From NCBI GenBank assembly GCA_030428105.1, contig JAUIBE010000009.1, positions 1-64,000 on the forward strand: a stretch of DNA of 64,000 bases. Reading direction: 5' to 3'. Positions 32,530 to 41,361 of the stretch are shown in pieces. The notes below the pieces were generated by a model that was given only the letters and a program-made list of their open reading frames with translations, was not told where the DNA came from and did no database searches. The first letter of the stretch is position 1; each line of letters starts with the position of its first letter. Both the position numbers and the translations under genes were made by a program. The stretch is from Gammaproteobacteria bacterium. Its GTDB lineage: Bacteria > Pseudomonadota > Gammaproteobacteria > Xanthomonadales > SZUA-36.

Positions 32530-33189
32530 ATGAACATGAATTTTGAACGAGCGCGCTTCAACATGGTGGAACAGCAGGTTCGCCCATGGGAAGTCCTGGA
32601 CGAGCGCGTTCTGGCGCAGATGGAAACCATCCAGCGGGAAGATTTCGTTCCCGTGCGCTACCGCAAGTTGGCGTTTGCCGACCTCAGCGTGCCGTTGCCG
32701 CACGGCCAGTCGATGATGCGACCGAAAGTGGAAGGGCGCATGCTCCAGGCGCTGGGCCTGGGCGAAGACGATACCGCGCTGGAAATCGGCACCGGCAGTG
32801 GTTACGTCACCGCGTGCCTTGCCGGCCTGTGCAAGCACGTGGTCAGCGTGGAATACCACGAGGACATGCACCGCGATGCGGCCGCTCGCCTGGGCGAGAA
32901 GGGCATTGCCAATGTCGAGCTGTACCACGGCGACGTGATGGCCGGCTGGCAGCCCGAGCAGGCGCACGACGTGGTGGTGGTGACCGGCTCGGTGCCGGAT
33001 GTTCCCGAGGCGTTTCGTGGCTGGGTCAATCCGGGCGGCCGGATGTTCGTGGTCACCGGCGAAGGACCGGCGATGGAAGCGCGGCTGCTTACCCGCCTTG
33101 GTGTCAGTGACTGGACCGAGGAAAGCCTGTTTGAAACCGACCTGCCACGGCTGATCAACTCGCAGCCGCCACCCGAATTCGAATTCTAA
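32530..33189 (+). CDS. pcm: Protein-L-isoaspartate O-methyltransferase-like protein
   Basis: Repairs isomerised Asp residues by methylating L-isoaspartate with SAM. 219 aa from ATG at 32530 (MNMNFERARFNMVEQQVRPW); the open frame upstream is not conserved. FVPVRYRKLAFADLSVPLPHGQSMMRPKVEGRML and the SAM-binding LEIGTGSGYVTACLAGL fit the Pcm family. This MVEQQVRPW subtype often sits just upstream of tolC in gammaproteobacteria, as here. Activity on isoaspartate in this subtype is inferred from family only. Confidence 0.88.
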   Translation: MNMNFERARFNMVEQQVRPWEVLDERVLAQMETIQREDFVPVRYRKLAFADLSVPLPHGQSMMRPKVEGRMLQALGLGEDDTALEIGTGSGYVTACLAGLCKHVVSVEYHEDMHRDAAARLGEKGIANVELYHGDVMAGWQPEQAHDVVVVTGSVPDVPEAFRGWVNPGGRMFVVTGEGPAMEARLLTRLGVSDWTEESLFETDLPRLINSQPPPEFEF

Positions 33190-33202
33190 CCTGGAGTCCG
33201 AC

Positions 33203-34567
33203 ATGATGATCTCTGTGCAACCGGTCAGGGTCCTTGCGACCGGCGTGTTCGTCCTGGCCCTGGCCAATACGCCCGTGGCGATGGCCGTTGACCTGGTGGG
33301 GGTACACGACCTCGCCATCAAGAACGATCCCATCCTGCAGGCCGCCGAGTACCGTCGCGACGCCACTGGCGAGAACAAGCGCCAGGCCTGGGCCAACCTG
33401 CTTCCGCAGATTGACCTGAGCGGCCAGCTCACCCGCGGCGACAGCGAGACCGCGATCCAGAGTGAAACCGTTTCTGACGTCGACGTCGACAACGAAAACT
33501 ACCGTCTCGAGCTTCGCCAGGCGCTGTACCGCCAGTCGAACTACGAGCAACTCGATATCGCGCGCAGCCAGATCACCCAGGCCGACGCCGAGTACCAGTC
33601 CGCGTTCCAGGATTTCCTGCTGCGCGTGTCTGACTCGTACTTCCTGGTGTTGACCAACATCGACAACGTGACCTTTGCCGAGGCCGAGGAAGAAGCCCTG
33701 CAGCGCCAGTTTGAACAGGCCGAGCAGCGCTTCGAGGTGGGCCTCACGGCGGTGACCGATGTGCACGAAGCCCGCGCCAGTTACGACAATGCCCGCGCCC
33801 GAGCCATCGTTGCGCGCAACAACCTGGAAGACGCCAAGGAAGGGCTGCGCGAACTGACCGGCACCTACTTTGAAGAATACGACCGGCTGCAGGATGAGCT
33901 GCCGCTGGTGGAGCCCAACCCCAACAGCGCTGAAGACTGGGTTCAGTTTTCACTCACCGAAAACCCAACGGTGCTGGCGCAACAGGCTGCGGTTGACGTG
34001 GCCGAAGGCTCGGTTCGCCTGGAGCGGTCCGGACACTTCCCGACCCTGGACTTCACCGCCAGCTACAACGAGTTCACCAACAACGAATACCTGCTGGTGG
34101 ATGATGAGCAGAACCCGCTGGGCCTGACCTCCCTGCAGGTGGATGACACGCGCTTCGGCGTGGTGCTGAACATTCCGCTGTACCGCGGCGGCCTCACCAG
34201 TTCGCGCACCCGCCAGGCACGTTACCTGATGAACGCCGTCACCCAGGATCTCGACCAGGTGCAGCGCGCCGCGGTGCGCAACACCGAGAACAGCTACCGC
34301 GCGGTGCTGGCCGGCATCCAGGAAGTGGAAGCCTTCAAGCAGGCCGAGGTATCAGCCGAAAGCGCGCTGGAAGCTACCCAGGCCGGTTTCGAGGTGGGCA
34401 CCCGAACCATCGTCGACGTACTGATCGCCAACCAGCGCCTGTTCCAGTCGCAACGCGACAGCTCGGCGGCGCGCCACCAGTACATCCTCAACCACCTGCG
34501 GCTGAAGGCCAATGCCGGTCGTTTGAGTTCTGAGGACTTGCAGGTGGTTAACCAGCTGCTTGAGTAG
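33203..34567 (+). CDS. tolC: TolC family outer-membrane channel protein
   Basis: Outer-membrane exit duct for efflux pumps and type I secretion. 454 aa with a signal peptide (cleavage near PVAMA-V), then two repeats of the OEP fold with long alpha-hairpins. Typical are LRQALYRQSNYEQLDIARSQI, GLTAVTDVHEARASYDNARA and the second-repeat counterpart VGTRTIVDVLIANQRLFQSQRD. GGAG precedes the ATG. It lies 13 bp after pcm and is probably co-transcribed. It is the likely partner of the RND pump at 0-4.3 kb, but this is inference. Confidence 0.94.
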   Translation: MMISVQPVRVLATGVFVLALANTPVAMAVDLVGVHDLAIKNDPILQAAEYRRDATGENKRQAWANLLPQIDLSGQLTRGDSETAIQSETVSDVDVDNENYRLELRQALYRQSNYEQLDIARSQITQADAEYQSAFQDFLLRVSDSYFLVLTNIDNVTFAEAEEEALQRQFEQAEQRFEVGLTAVTDVHEARASYDNARARAIVARNNLEDAKEGLRELTGTYFEEYDRLQDELPLVEPNPNSAEDWVQFSLTENPTVLAQQAAVDVAEGSVRLERSGHFPTLDFTASYNEFTNNEYLLVDDEQNPLGLTSLQVDDTRFGVVLNIPLYRGGLTSSRTRQARYLMNAVTQDLDQVQRAAVRNTENSYRAVLAGIQEVEAFKQAEVSAESALEATQAGFEVGTRTIVDVLIANQRLFQSQRDSSAARHQYILNHLRLKANAGRLSSEDLQVVNQLLE

Positions 34568-34570
34568 TGA

Positions 34571-34603
34571 TTCGCGGCGAAGCGTCGCTGCTACCGTAAC
34601 AGG
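34571..34603. repeat. REP-like half element between tolC and waaA
   Basis: TTCGCGGCGAAGCGTCGCTGCTACCG follows the tolC stop by a few bases, resembling the CGCGGCG...CGCCGCTCCTAC units at 10.4 and 58.8 kb. It can fold into a short hairpin and lies between two convergent genes, overlapping the end of waaA. Confidence 0.5.
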
Positions 34604-35850
34604 GAATCGATGATTTGCAGGGTGCGGGAAACCGCGCCCTGTTCTCGTTCTACCAGGGCTAAAGCGGCCTTGCCCATCTGCTCGCGCCGCGAAGCATCAT
34701 CGTGAAGTGCGCTCCACGCAGCGTGTAGCCCATTGGCGTCTGTAACTTCGACGGCGCCGCCAGAGGCCTTGAGCTCGGCCGCCAGGTAGCGGATATGCGC
34801 GCAATGCGGGCCGAACAGGATCGGCCGCCCCAGCGCGGCGGCTTCCAGCGGGTTATGCCCACCCACCTCGGCCAGGGTGCCGCCGATAAATGCGATATCG
34901 GCTGCCGCGTAGTAATTCAGCAATTCGCCCATGGTATCCACCACCAGGCATTGTGTTTTCGAGTCCGCCCCGGATGCGCTGGCCGTTTCGCAGCGCAGCC
35001 CGGCCTGCATGGCCAGCCGGGTGGCTTCATCAAAACGCTCGGGGTAGCGCGGCGCCATCACCAGCAGGGCCTCGGGTTGCGCGGCCAGCAACCGGGAAAA
35101 AGCCGCCAGAAGCGCCTGCTCGTCGGCCGCGTGCGTGCTTCCGGCAACCAGCACCACGCGGTCAGCCCCCCAACCCTGGCGCAAGGAACCAGCGCGTTCG
35201 GCCAGGTCGGCTGGCAGGGAAATATCAAACTTCAGGTTTCCGATGTTGCGGGTCCGCTCCGGGCTGGCACCCAGTTGGACATAGCGTTTGGCGTCGTCTT
35301 CGCTTTGCGCTGCAACCATCGCCACGCCGGCCAGCGCTTCGGCAACCACCGAGGCAAACCGAGACCAGCCGCGCGCGGAACGCTCGGTCAGCCGGGCATT
35401 GGCGATGATCAGCGGTACGCTGGCTGCCCTCGCCCGGGCAAACAGGTTGGGCCACACCTCGGTTTCCATCACTACCAGCAGTTTCGGCTCCAGCCGGTTC
35501 ATGAAGCGCCGGACCGCGCCGGGTAAATCCAGCGGCGCGTAGACATGGTGGACGCGCCCGCCGAACAGCGATTCGATACGTGCAGAGCCGGTTGGCGTGA
35601 AACAGGTGAGCGTGAGGGGCAGCTCCGGATACTGGCGAATCAGCGCCTCGATCAGCGGTGCGGCCGCGTTAACCTCGCCCACCGAGGCGGCGTGTACCAC
35701 CAGCCCACCCTTTTGTTGCTGTGCATCGAAAAATCCAAGCCGCTCGCCCCAGCGCTGCAGCCAGCGACGGTCGCGAAAGCCGCGCACCACGAAGTACCCC
35801 AGGAGGGCGGGTGTCAGCAGGTAAACGAGCAGGGAATAGATCAGGCGCAT
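34591..35850 (-). CDS. waaA: Kdo transferase WaaA
   Basis: Adds 3-deoxy-D-manno-octulosonic acid to lipid IVA in LPS inner-core synthesis. 419 aa with an N-terminal membrane anchor (about 1-22), a GT-B fold glycosyltransferase with the conserved HAASVGEVNAAAPLI block, PLDLPGAVRRFM, METEVWPNLF, and near the end FIGGTLAEVGGHNPLEAAALG, which binds CMP-Kdo. It is divergent from the lipid A acyltransferase gene that uses its product, with 67 bp between start codons. Confidence 0.96.
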   Translation of the reverse strand: MRLIYSLLVYLLTPALLGYFVVRGFRDRRWLQRWGERLGFFDAQQQKGGLVVHAASVGEVNAAAPLIEALIRQYPELPLTLTCFTPTGSARIESLFGGRVHHVYAPLDLPGAVRRFMNRLEPKLLVVMETEVWPNLFARARAASVPLIIANARLTERSARGWSRFASVVAEALAGVAMVAAQSEDDAKRYVQLGASPERTRNIGNLKFDISLPADLAERAGSLRQGWGADRVVLVAGSTHAADEQALLAAFSRLLAAQPEALLVMAPRYPERFDEATRLAMQAGLRCETASASGADSKTQCLVVDTMGELLNYYAAADIAFIGGTLAEVGGHNPLEAAALGRPILFGPHCAHIRYLAAELKASGGAVEVTDANGLHAAWSALHDDASRREQMGKAALALVEREQGAVSRTLQIIDSLLR

Positions 35851-35917
35851 GGGTTCGTGTGGTGACTCGGCGCAGCCATTGCACCATCACCACAGGGCCG
35901 GTGCAATAATACGCGCC

Positions 35918-36835
35918 ATGATCGAGCAAGCCGGAAAGCGCCCTTCGCTGGCGCCGCGCAACTGGGGCGGATGGTTCCTCGTGGCCATCCTGTGGCTGAT
36001 GGGCAAGCTGCCCGTACGCGTTGGCCTGTGGATTTCCCGCCCACTGGGTTGGCTGCTGTACCGCACCATGGGGCGACGTCGGGCGGTGGCGCAGCGCAAC
36101 CTGGAGCGCTGTTTCCCTGAATGGACACCGCAGCAGGTCGAAGCATTGCTGCGAAATAACTTTCGCGCCCTGGCGCGCACCGTGTTCGAGATTGCCTGGT
36201 GCTGGGGCATGAGCGCCCGTCGCTTCAAGCAACTGTCCCGGGTTGAGGGGCTGGAAAACCTGCTGGACGCGGAAGAAGCCGGCAAAGGCGTGTTATTGAT
36301 CACCGCCCACATGACCTGCATGGAAGTGGGTGGACGCATGAGTTGCGAACAGGCGCCAACCACCGGCGTATATCGTCCGCTGAACAACGCGGTGCTCGAG
36401 TGGTACCAGAATCGCGGCCGCCTGGCGTATGCGCACGGCATGATCAGCAAGCGCGATATGCGGTCGATCATTCGTTACCTGCGCAAAGGCGGCGTGCTGT
36501 GGTACGCGCCTGACCAGGACTTTGGCCCCGACCGCAGCGTGTTCGCGCCGTTCTTTGGCATCCAGACCGCCACCCTGGAGGCCACTCACAAGCTGCTGAG
36601 AATGACCGGCTGCGCCCTGGTGCCGATGTTTCCCGAGTTCGAGGAAGAAACAGGCCGCTACGTGATGCGCGTTTTACCGGCTGTTGACGGGTTGCCCAGC
36701 GACGATGCGGTGACCGACCTGGCGCGGATCAACGCGGCGATGGAAGCCCATGTCCGCCGCCTGCCCGAGCAGTACTGGTGGATCCACCGGCGCTTCAAGA
36801 CCCGACCCGAGGGCGAGGCGCCGTTCTATGAGTGA
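35918..36835 (+). CDS. lpxL: Kdo2-lipid A acyltransferase (LpxL/HtrB family)
   Basis: Late acyltransferase that adds a secondary fatty acid to Kdo2-lipid IVA. 305 aa from ATG at 35918 (MIEQAGKRPSLAPRNWGGWF); the frame upstream is unused. There is a membrane-anchoring helix and the catalytic HX4E motif in ITAHMTCMEVGGRM. YRPLNNAVLEWYQNRGR, RKGGVLWYAPDQDFGPDRSVFAPFFG and PEQYWWIHRRFKTRPEGE follow. HX4E rather than HX4D fits LpxL/M. The start codon lies 7 nt after AATAAT and has no Shine-Dalgarno, suggesting a leaderless mRNA. Confidence 0.93.
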   Translation: MIEQAGKRPSLAPRNWGGWFLVAILWLMGKLPVRVGLWISRPLGWLLYRTMGRRRAVAQRNLERCFPEWTPQQVEALLRNNFRALARTVFEIAWCWGMSARRFKQLSRVEGLENLLDAEEAGKGVLLITAHMTCMEVGGRMSCEQAPTTGVYRPLNNAVLEWYQNRGRLAYAHGMISKRDMRSIIRYLRKGGVLWYAPDQDFGPDRSVFAPFFGIQTATLEATHKLLRMTGCALVPMFPEFEEETGRYVMRVLPAVDGLPSDDAVTDLARINAAMEAHVRRLPEQYWWIHRRFKTRPEGEAPFYE

Positions 36836-36867
36836 GCATTCTGCGGGCCTGGGTGCGCCACGGGGGG

Positions 36868-36876
36868 TGCTATGAT
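36868..36876 (+). promoter_or_regulatory. Extended -10 promoter upstream of a small frame
   Basis: TGCTATGAT matches the extended -10 pattern (TGn plus TATGAT, five of six). It lies 21 nt before the ATG of the 29-codon frame at 36898 and would start a short, separate transcript after lpxL. Confidence 0.4.
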
Positions 36877-36897
36877 CGCGGGCAAACGGGCGAGGCC

Positions 36898-36987
36898 ATG
36901 ACCAAGCAGATCATTCGAGTGTTTTTTATCCTGACGGTGGCGATCATCACCATCGCCTACCTGCGCACCATGGTGGGTATCGCCTGA
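36898..36987 (+). CDS. Possible 29-aa single-helix membrane protein
   Basis: Short frame starting MTKQIIRVFFILTVAIITI and ending AYLRTMVGIA, with basic residues before one hydrophobic helix, like many small regulatory membrane proteins. GAGG lies 3 nt before the ATG, a little close, and an extended -10 lies just upstream. Its stop is 3 bp from the end of the convergent WaaL-like gene. Conservation is unknown, so coding status is uncertain. Confidence 0.45.
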   Translation: MTKQIIRVFFILTVAIITIAYLRTMVGIA

Positions 36988-36990
36988 GTC

Positions 36991-38283
36991 CTACCCGGCG
37001 GGCTCCGTTTCCACGGCGCTTGCCTTGCGGTCATCCGGCCAGCCCACCGCTGCGCACAGCCCAACGATCATCCACATGTTCGACATGGTGAACACTCCGA
37101 AGGCGGAGAACCACGAGTTGAGCGGAAAGATGATGGTAGCCAGCGCCAGCGCGTAAGGCAGCGCCTCGCCACGCAAACCGGGGCCAAGCCGGCGCCACCA
37201 CCACAGGCAGAATCCGTAACTGAGCAACAGGCCGACCAGGCCGATGGTGCCCGTATCCGACATGAACTCCAGCACGATGTTGTGCGCCTGGTGAGCGCGC
37301 ATCTCGCCTGCGGTTGCCGGCATATGCGGATCATCGTCGGCGGCGTAGTTTGGGTAGGCCGCGCGGAAGGCCCGCACGCCCACGCCATTGACCGGGTGGT
37401 CGCGATACATTTCCAGCGCGTGGGTAAACAGCGGCAGGCGGTAGGAAAGCGCCTCGTCGAGTGCCTGTTGTGAGCCCAGCCCGGCCTGGGCGCTGTCCTC
37501 GATGCGCTCCTTGAACAGCGGGGAGGCCAGCATCGCCACGGCAATCATCGCAACGGCGCTCACGGGAAGCACCAAGCCCAGCCAGCGTTGCTTGCTATTG
37601 CGCAGCGCAACGATCACGAAGACGCCGGTGATCACCAGCATCATCAACCACGCCGCGCGCATGCCTGAAATCATCACGGCGCCGAATATCAGCGCAAACC
37701 CGGTGATCCAGGCCGGCGCGGCCCAGTTGCGCCGCATGTAATCGATGGCCAGCGGTGAAAGAAACGCCAGCGTTGGGCCGAAGTACTGGTAGCGGCTGTA
37801 GAACAGGGCATTGAGGCGGTCTTCGTGCAGCGGCACGCCGAACACGTCATGGCCCAGCGCCAACTGGACAAAGGCGTCAGCGGCCCAGAACAGCAGCATC
37901 CAGGTCATGGCGCGCAGCAACAACTCGCGCGAAGACCACGCTTTGAGCCACACCGCCACCGCGATTGCGGCCAGCGGATAGCGCAACGACGCCATGGTCT
38001 GGCCCCAGCTCTTGGAGGCGTCCATGGAGTCGAAACACGAGGCCAGCATCGGAATCCAGAAAAACAGGAACAGCGGCAGGATAAAGCGGCACGCGCTGCG
38101 CACCTCGGGGCGACGGGCTTTGCTGGCGGCCAGGACGATGCCGCCAATGGCCAGCAGGCTTAGTGGAATTTCCATCTGCCGCCGCATCGGCAGCAGGGCG
38201 AAAAACGCAAAGGTGAGCCAAACCGGCCAGTGCCGGACCAGGCCCTGCAGCAGGCGGTTGCGGGATGCGCTCCCAGCAGCCAT
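36991..38283 (-). CDS. O-antigen ligase/polymerase family protein (WaaL-like)
   Basis: 430-aa polytopic membrane protein with about 11-12 helices. A large periplasmic loop between late helices contains HPVNGVGVRAFRAAYPNYA and AHQAHNIVLEFMSDTGTIG, the typical RxxxP..GxG and His-containing patterns of O-antigen ligases. It probably joins O-antigen to lipid A-core or polymerises glycan; ligase and Wzy polymerase cannot be told apart by eye. It follows a CHCC zinc-finger gene and glnE on the same strand. Confidence 0.85.
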   Translation of the reverse strand: MAAGSASRNRLLQGLVRHWPVWLTFAFFALLPMRRQMEIPLSLLAIGGIVLAASKARRPEVRSACRFILPLFLFFWIPMLASCFDSMDASKSWGQTMASLRYPLAAIAVAVWLKAWSSRELLLRAMTWMLLFWAADAFVQLALGHDVFGVPLHEDRLNALFYSRYQYFGPTLAFLSPLAIDYMRRNWAAPAWITGFALIFGAVMISGMRAAWLMMLVITGVFVIVALRNSKQRWLGLVLPVSAVAMIAVAMLASPLFKERIEDSAQAGLGSQQALDEALSYRLPLFTHALEMYRDHPVNGVGVRAFRAAYPNYAADDDPHMPATAGEMRAHQAHNIVLEFMSDTGTIGLVGLLLSYGFCLWWWRRLGPGLRGEALPYALALATIIFPLNSWFSAFGVFTMSNMWMIVGLCAAVGWPDDRKASAVETEPAG

Positions 38284-38309
38284 GTCAGGCGTGCGCCGGG
38301 GCGGCGCGG

Positions 38310-38519
38310 TCAGTCAACCAGCTTGTAGCGGGCGCCACAGTAGGGGCAAACGGCCTCGCCGGTTTCTTCTATGGGTAAGTAGACGCGTGGGTGCGAATTC
38401 CACAGCTTCTGGTCGGGCATCGGGCAGGAAAGCGGCAGGTCGTCGCGCGTCACCTCGTACTCGGCCTGGGTGCTGGCCACTTTCAGGTCTGGATTGGTGG
38501 CGTCTGTTGGGTGCGACAC
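38310..38519 (-). CDS. CHCC-type zinc-finger protein
   Basis: 69 aa from GTG at 38519, preceded by GGAG; a TTG four codons upstream is the alternative. It has the pattern LSCPMPDQKLWNSHPRVYLPIE...AVCPYCGARYKL, giving a Cys, His, Cys, Cys zinc site seen in bacterial zf-CHCC proteins and in the mitochondrial complex I subunit NDUFS6. Role unknown; in the family a link to respiratory assembly is suspected. It lies between glnE and the WaaL-like gene. Confidence 0.85.
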   Translation of the reverse strand: MSHPTDATNPDLKVASTQAEYEVTRDDLPLSCPMPDQKLWNSHPRVYLPIEETGEAVCPYCGARYKLVD

Positions 38520-38563
38520 GGGACTCTCCAAAAAATTTCGTGTGGTTCTCAGGGGCGGCTATT

Positions 38564-41323
38564 TTACACCGCCGGGGCCGAGTTTCCTGCTGCGCGTGCA
38601 AGTTGCCGAAACAAGTCGGCGATCGCGGCGCCATCGCTGGTGGCCAGGCCAGGGCTGCTGGCCCGGTTGAGGGCATCCAGCTCAAGGCAAAATCGTTTTT
38701 CGCCCAGCGTTCGCAACTGGTCAAGCAGCAGCGTTAGCGACGCCGTGTTGAACCAGCCGGTTTCCGCCAGCGCCGCAAGCTGTGCCTGCACTTCGGTATG
38801 ACGCGACACATCGGGATAGCGGGGTGCGGCCAACAGCACGCCCAGCTGCGCGATGAAGCCAATGTCCACCAGGCCGCCAGGCGCCTGTTTCAGGGCCGCG
38901 GTCGGGTCGCCGCCGGCGCCATGCGACTGGGCAATGCGCTCGCGCATTTCCAACAGGTCCTCGGCAATTTTGGCCGGGTCCCGCGGTACGGACAGGCAAG
39001 CCAGGCGGATGCCTTCGAACTGTTCACCCAGCGCGGCTTCTCCCGCGATGGCGCGCGCCCGGGTCAGGGCCTGGTGTTCCCAGGTCCAGGCGGAATCCCG
39101 CTGGTAAGCCTCGAAGGCGTTGATCGAGCTGACCAACAGGCCGGATTGGCCATTCGGGCGCAGCCGCGCATCGATCTCGTAGAGCTTCCCCGAGGGCGTA
39201 AGCGCGGTGAGCAGACCCACCATGCGCTGGGCCAGGCGCGCAAACCAGTGCTCGGCGGCCAGCGGCCGCTTGCCATCCGACACCTCTGCGCCGGCACGGT
39301 AGAGGAACACCAGGTCGAGGTCAGAACTGAAAGTCAGCGCGCGGGCGCCCAGTGAGCCGTAGCCGATCACGGTAACCGCGCCCCCGGTAATTTGGCCGTG
39401 CTTTCGGACCAGCTCCCGTTCGGCCAGGGTCAGGGTGGCGCCGAGCATCACTTCGGCCAGGTCGGTAAGCGAGGCTTGCAGCGCGGTGGCGTCAATGCGC
39501 CCTTCCAGCCAGGCCACTGCCAGGCGCAGGCCATGGGCCTGCTTGAGGTAATTGAGCGCGCTCAGCGCCGATTCCTCATCGGCGTGCTCAATTTGCCGGC
39601 GCACCGACTGCTCAAGGGTTTCACGCGGCGGGATGTGCTGCCCGAGCGCGGGGTCGATTAACTCGTCTAGCAGCTCGGGAAAGCGTGACACGCGTTGCGC
39701 CACCCAGGCGCTGCGGCTGAACAGGTCGATGGTGCGGTCGAGCGCACCCGGGTTTTCACTCAGCAAGGCCAGGTAGGCGCTGCGCTGCGTGATGACGAGC
39801 ACCAGGTCGAGCAGGCGGGAAACAATAGCGTTGTCCAGCTCGCGCGCATGCAAGCCTTGCAGCAGCATGGGCATGAACCGGTCAAGCCGGCGTGCGGCGC
39901 GCTCACCGGCCGGGCGGCGGGCCAGCCGGCCCAGGAAGCCATCGAAGGGTGGTGGCGCGTGAGAAGGGTCCTGTCGCCAGCGATCCCATTGCTGGCGCCA
40001 CTCTCCAGCTTCTGGCTGGCTCTCAGCCGACGATTCACCGGCCGGGCTTTTGCCTGCAGGGCCCGCCCAGGTGTCGTCGAAGGCCTGGGCCACGGCTTCA
40101 CGTACAGCGGAAACCTGCGCCAGCAGGGCCTGGCCGGACTCCGCGCCCATGGCGTGCGCCAGGCGTTCCAGGTCCTCGTCCTCTGGCAGGGTGTGGGTTT
40201 GCTGGTCGCGCATCGCCTGGATGCGGTTTTCCAGGTGCCTAAGGGTGCAATAGTGGTCCGCGAGTTGGTTGACCAGCGAAGGCGGCAACAGCTCCAGCTC
40301 GGCAATGCCTTCCAGCGCTTCAGCCAGGCTGGGTGTCTGCAGGGTCGGCTCGCGGCCACCGCGCAGGAGTTGAAACCCCTGGGCCAGGAATTCGATTTCG
40401 CGGATGCCACCACGCCCGCGTTTGATGTCGTTGTGCCGCTCGCGGCGTCTGGTTTCAGCGCGCACCAGCGCCTGCATGTCGCGCAGGGCCTCGATCGCGC
40501 CGAAATCGATGTAGCGACGGTAAACGAAGGGATGCAGCCGGTTCAGCAGTTGCTCGCCGGCTTCGATGTTTCCCGCCACGGCGCGCGCCTTGATCAGGGC
40601 GTAGCGTTCCCAGTCGCGACCCTCGCGCTGGTAGTACTGCTCGAGGGCGGAAAAACTGCAGGCAATGGGGCCGGCGCTGCCAAACGGCCTCAGCCGCGCG
40701 TCTACACGGAAACAGAAGCCGGTGGCGCGGATTTCGCCCAGCGTGGCAATGACTGCCCGGCTGAGCCGCGCGAAGTAGGTCTCGGCGCCCAGCGCGCGCG
40801 GCCCGTCGCTGCGGCCCTGTTCGGGGTAGCAGAACATCACGTCGATGTCCGAAGAGAGGTTCAGTTCGCGGCCGCCCATCTTGCCCAGGCCAAGCACCAC
40901 CAGGTCCTGGGCCTCTCCGTCTTCGCTGACCACTCGACCGAACTTTTCGGCCAGCGCGGCGCTTTGTGCTTGTACGGCTTTCCCCAGGCAGACCTCGGCG
41001 AGCGTGGTTAGATCAGCCAGCACCTCGCCCAGGGGGGCCAGGCCGTTGAGATCGCGCCAGATGATGCGCAGCATTTCCTGGTTGCGAAAGGCGCGCAGGC
41101 CGTCATCCAGGCCGCGCGATGCGACCCTCTCGTCAGCGCGGCGCGGGTGCGGCGCTGATTCGTTATCCAGCCGGCCGGAGGCCTCGAGTTGCTCCAGCCA
41201 CTCGGGGTGGCGGTCTACCAGGTTGGCTGCGTAGTCGCTGCACTGGCGCACCATGGCCAGCCGGTCGCCAGGCTCAACGGGTTCAATGGCGCGCTTGCGC
41301 CACGGGGTTCGCTCACGGTGCAT
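38564..41323 (-). CDS. glnE: Bifunctional glutamine synthetase adenylyltransferase/deadenylase
   Basis: Adds AMP to, and removes it from, glutamine synthetase in response to PII and glutamine. 919 aa, close to the family length. Two nucleotidyltransferase halves are present: the N-terminal deadenylase with LNLSSDIDVMFCY and the C-terminal adenylylase with ALTFSSDLDLVFLY, both with their metal-binding Asp pair. KRGRGGIREIEFLAQGFQL and DARLRPFGSAGP are also typical. No PII or glnA is close by. Confidence 0.96.
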   Translation of the reverse strand: MHRERTPWRKRAIEPVEPGDRLAMVRQCSDYAANLVDRHPEWLEQLEASGRLDNESAPHPRRADERVASRGLDDGLRAFRNQEMLRIIWRDLNGLAPLGEVLADLTTLAEVCLGKAVQAQSAALAEKFGRVVSEDGEAQDLVVLGLGKMGGRELNLSSDIDVMFCYPEQGRSDGPRALGAETYFARLSRAVIATLGEIRATGFCFRVDARLRPFGSAGPIACSFSALEQYYQREGRDWERYALIKARAVAGNIEAGEQLLNRLHPFVYRRYIDFGAIEALRDMQALVRAETRRRERHNDIKRGRGGIREIEFLAQGFQLLRGGREPTLQTPSLAEALEGIAELELLPPSLVNQLADHYCTLRHLENRIQAMRDQQTHTLPEDEDLERLAHAMGAESGQALLAQVSAVREAVAQAFDDTWAGPAGKSPAGESSAESQPEAGEWRQQWDRWRQDPSHAPPPFDGFLGRLARRPAGERAARRLDRFMPMLLQGLHARELDNAIVSRLLDLVLVITQRSAYLALLSENPGALDRTIDLFSRSAWVAQRVSRFPELLDELIDPALGQHIPPRETLEQSVRRQIEHADEESALSALNYLKQAHGLRLAVAWLEGRIDATALQASLTDLAEVMLGATLTLAERELVRKHGQITGGAVTVIGYGSLGARALTFSSDLDLVFLYRAGAEVSDGKRPLAAEHWFARLAQRMVGLLTALTPSGKLYEIDARLRPNGQSGLLVSSINAFEAYQRDSAWTWEHQALTRARAIAGEAALGEQFEGIRLACLSVPRDPAKIAEDLLEMRERIAQSHGAGGDPTAALKQAPGGLVDIGFIAQLGVLLAAPRYPDVSRHTEVQAQLAALAETGWFNTASLTLLLDQLRTLGEKRFCLELDALNRASSPGLATSDGAAIADLFRQLARAAGNSAPAV

Positions 41324-41361
41324 GCAGCGAGTATACCGGGCCGCGGCGCAAGGCCCGCGCC

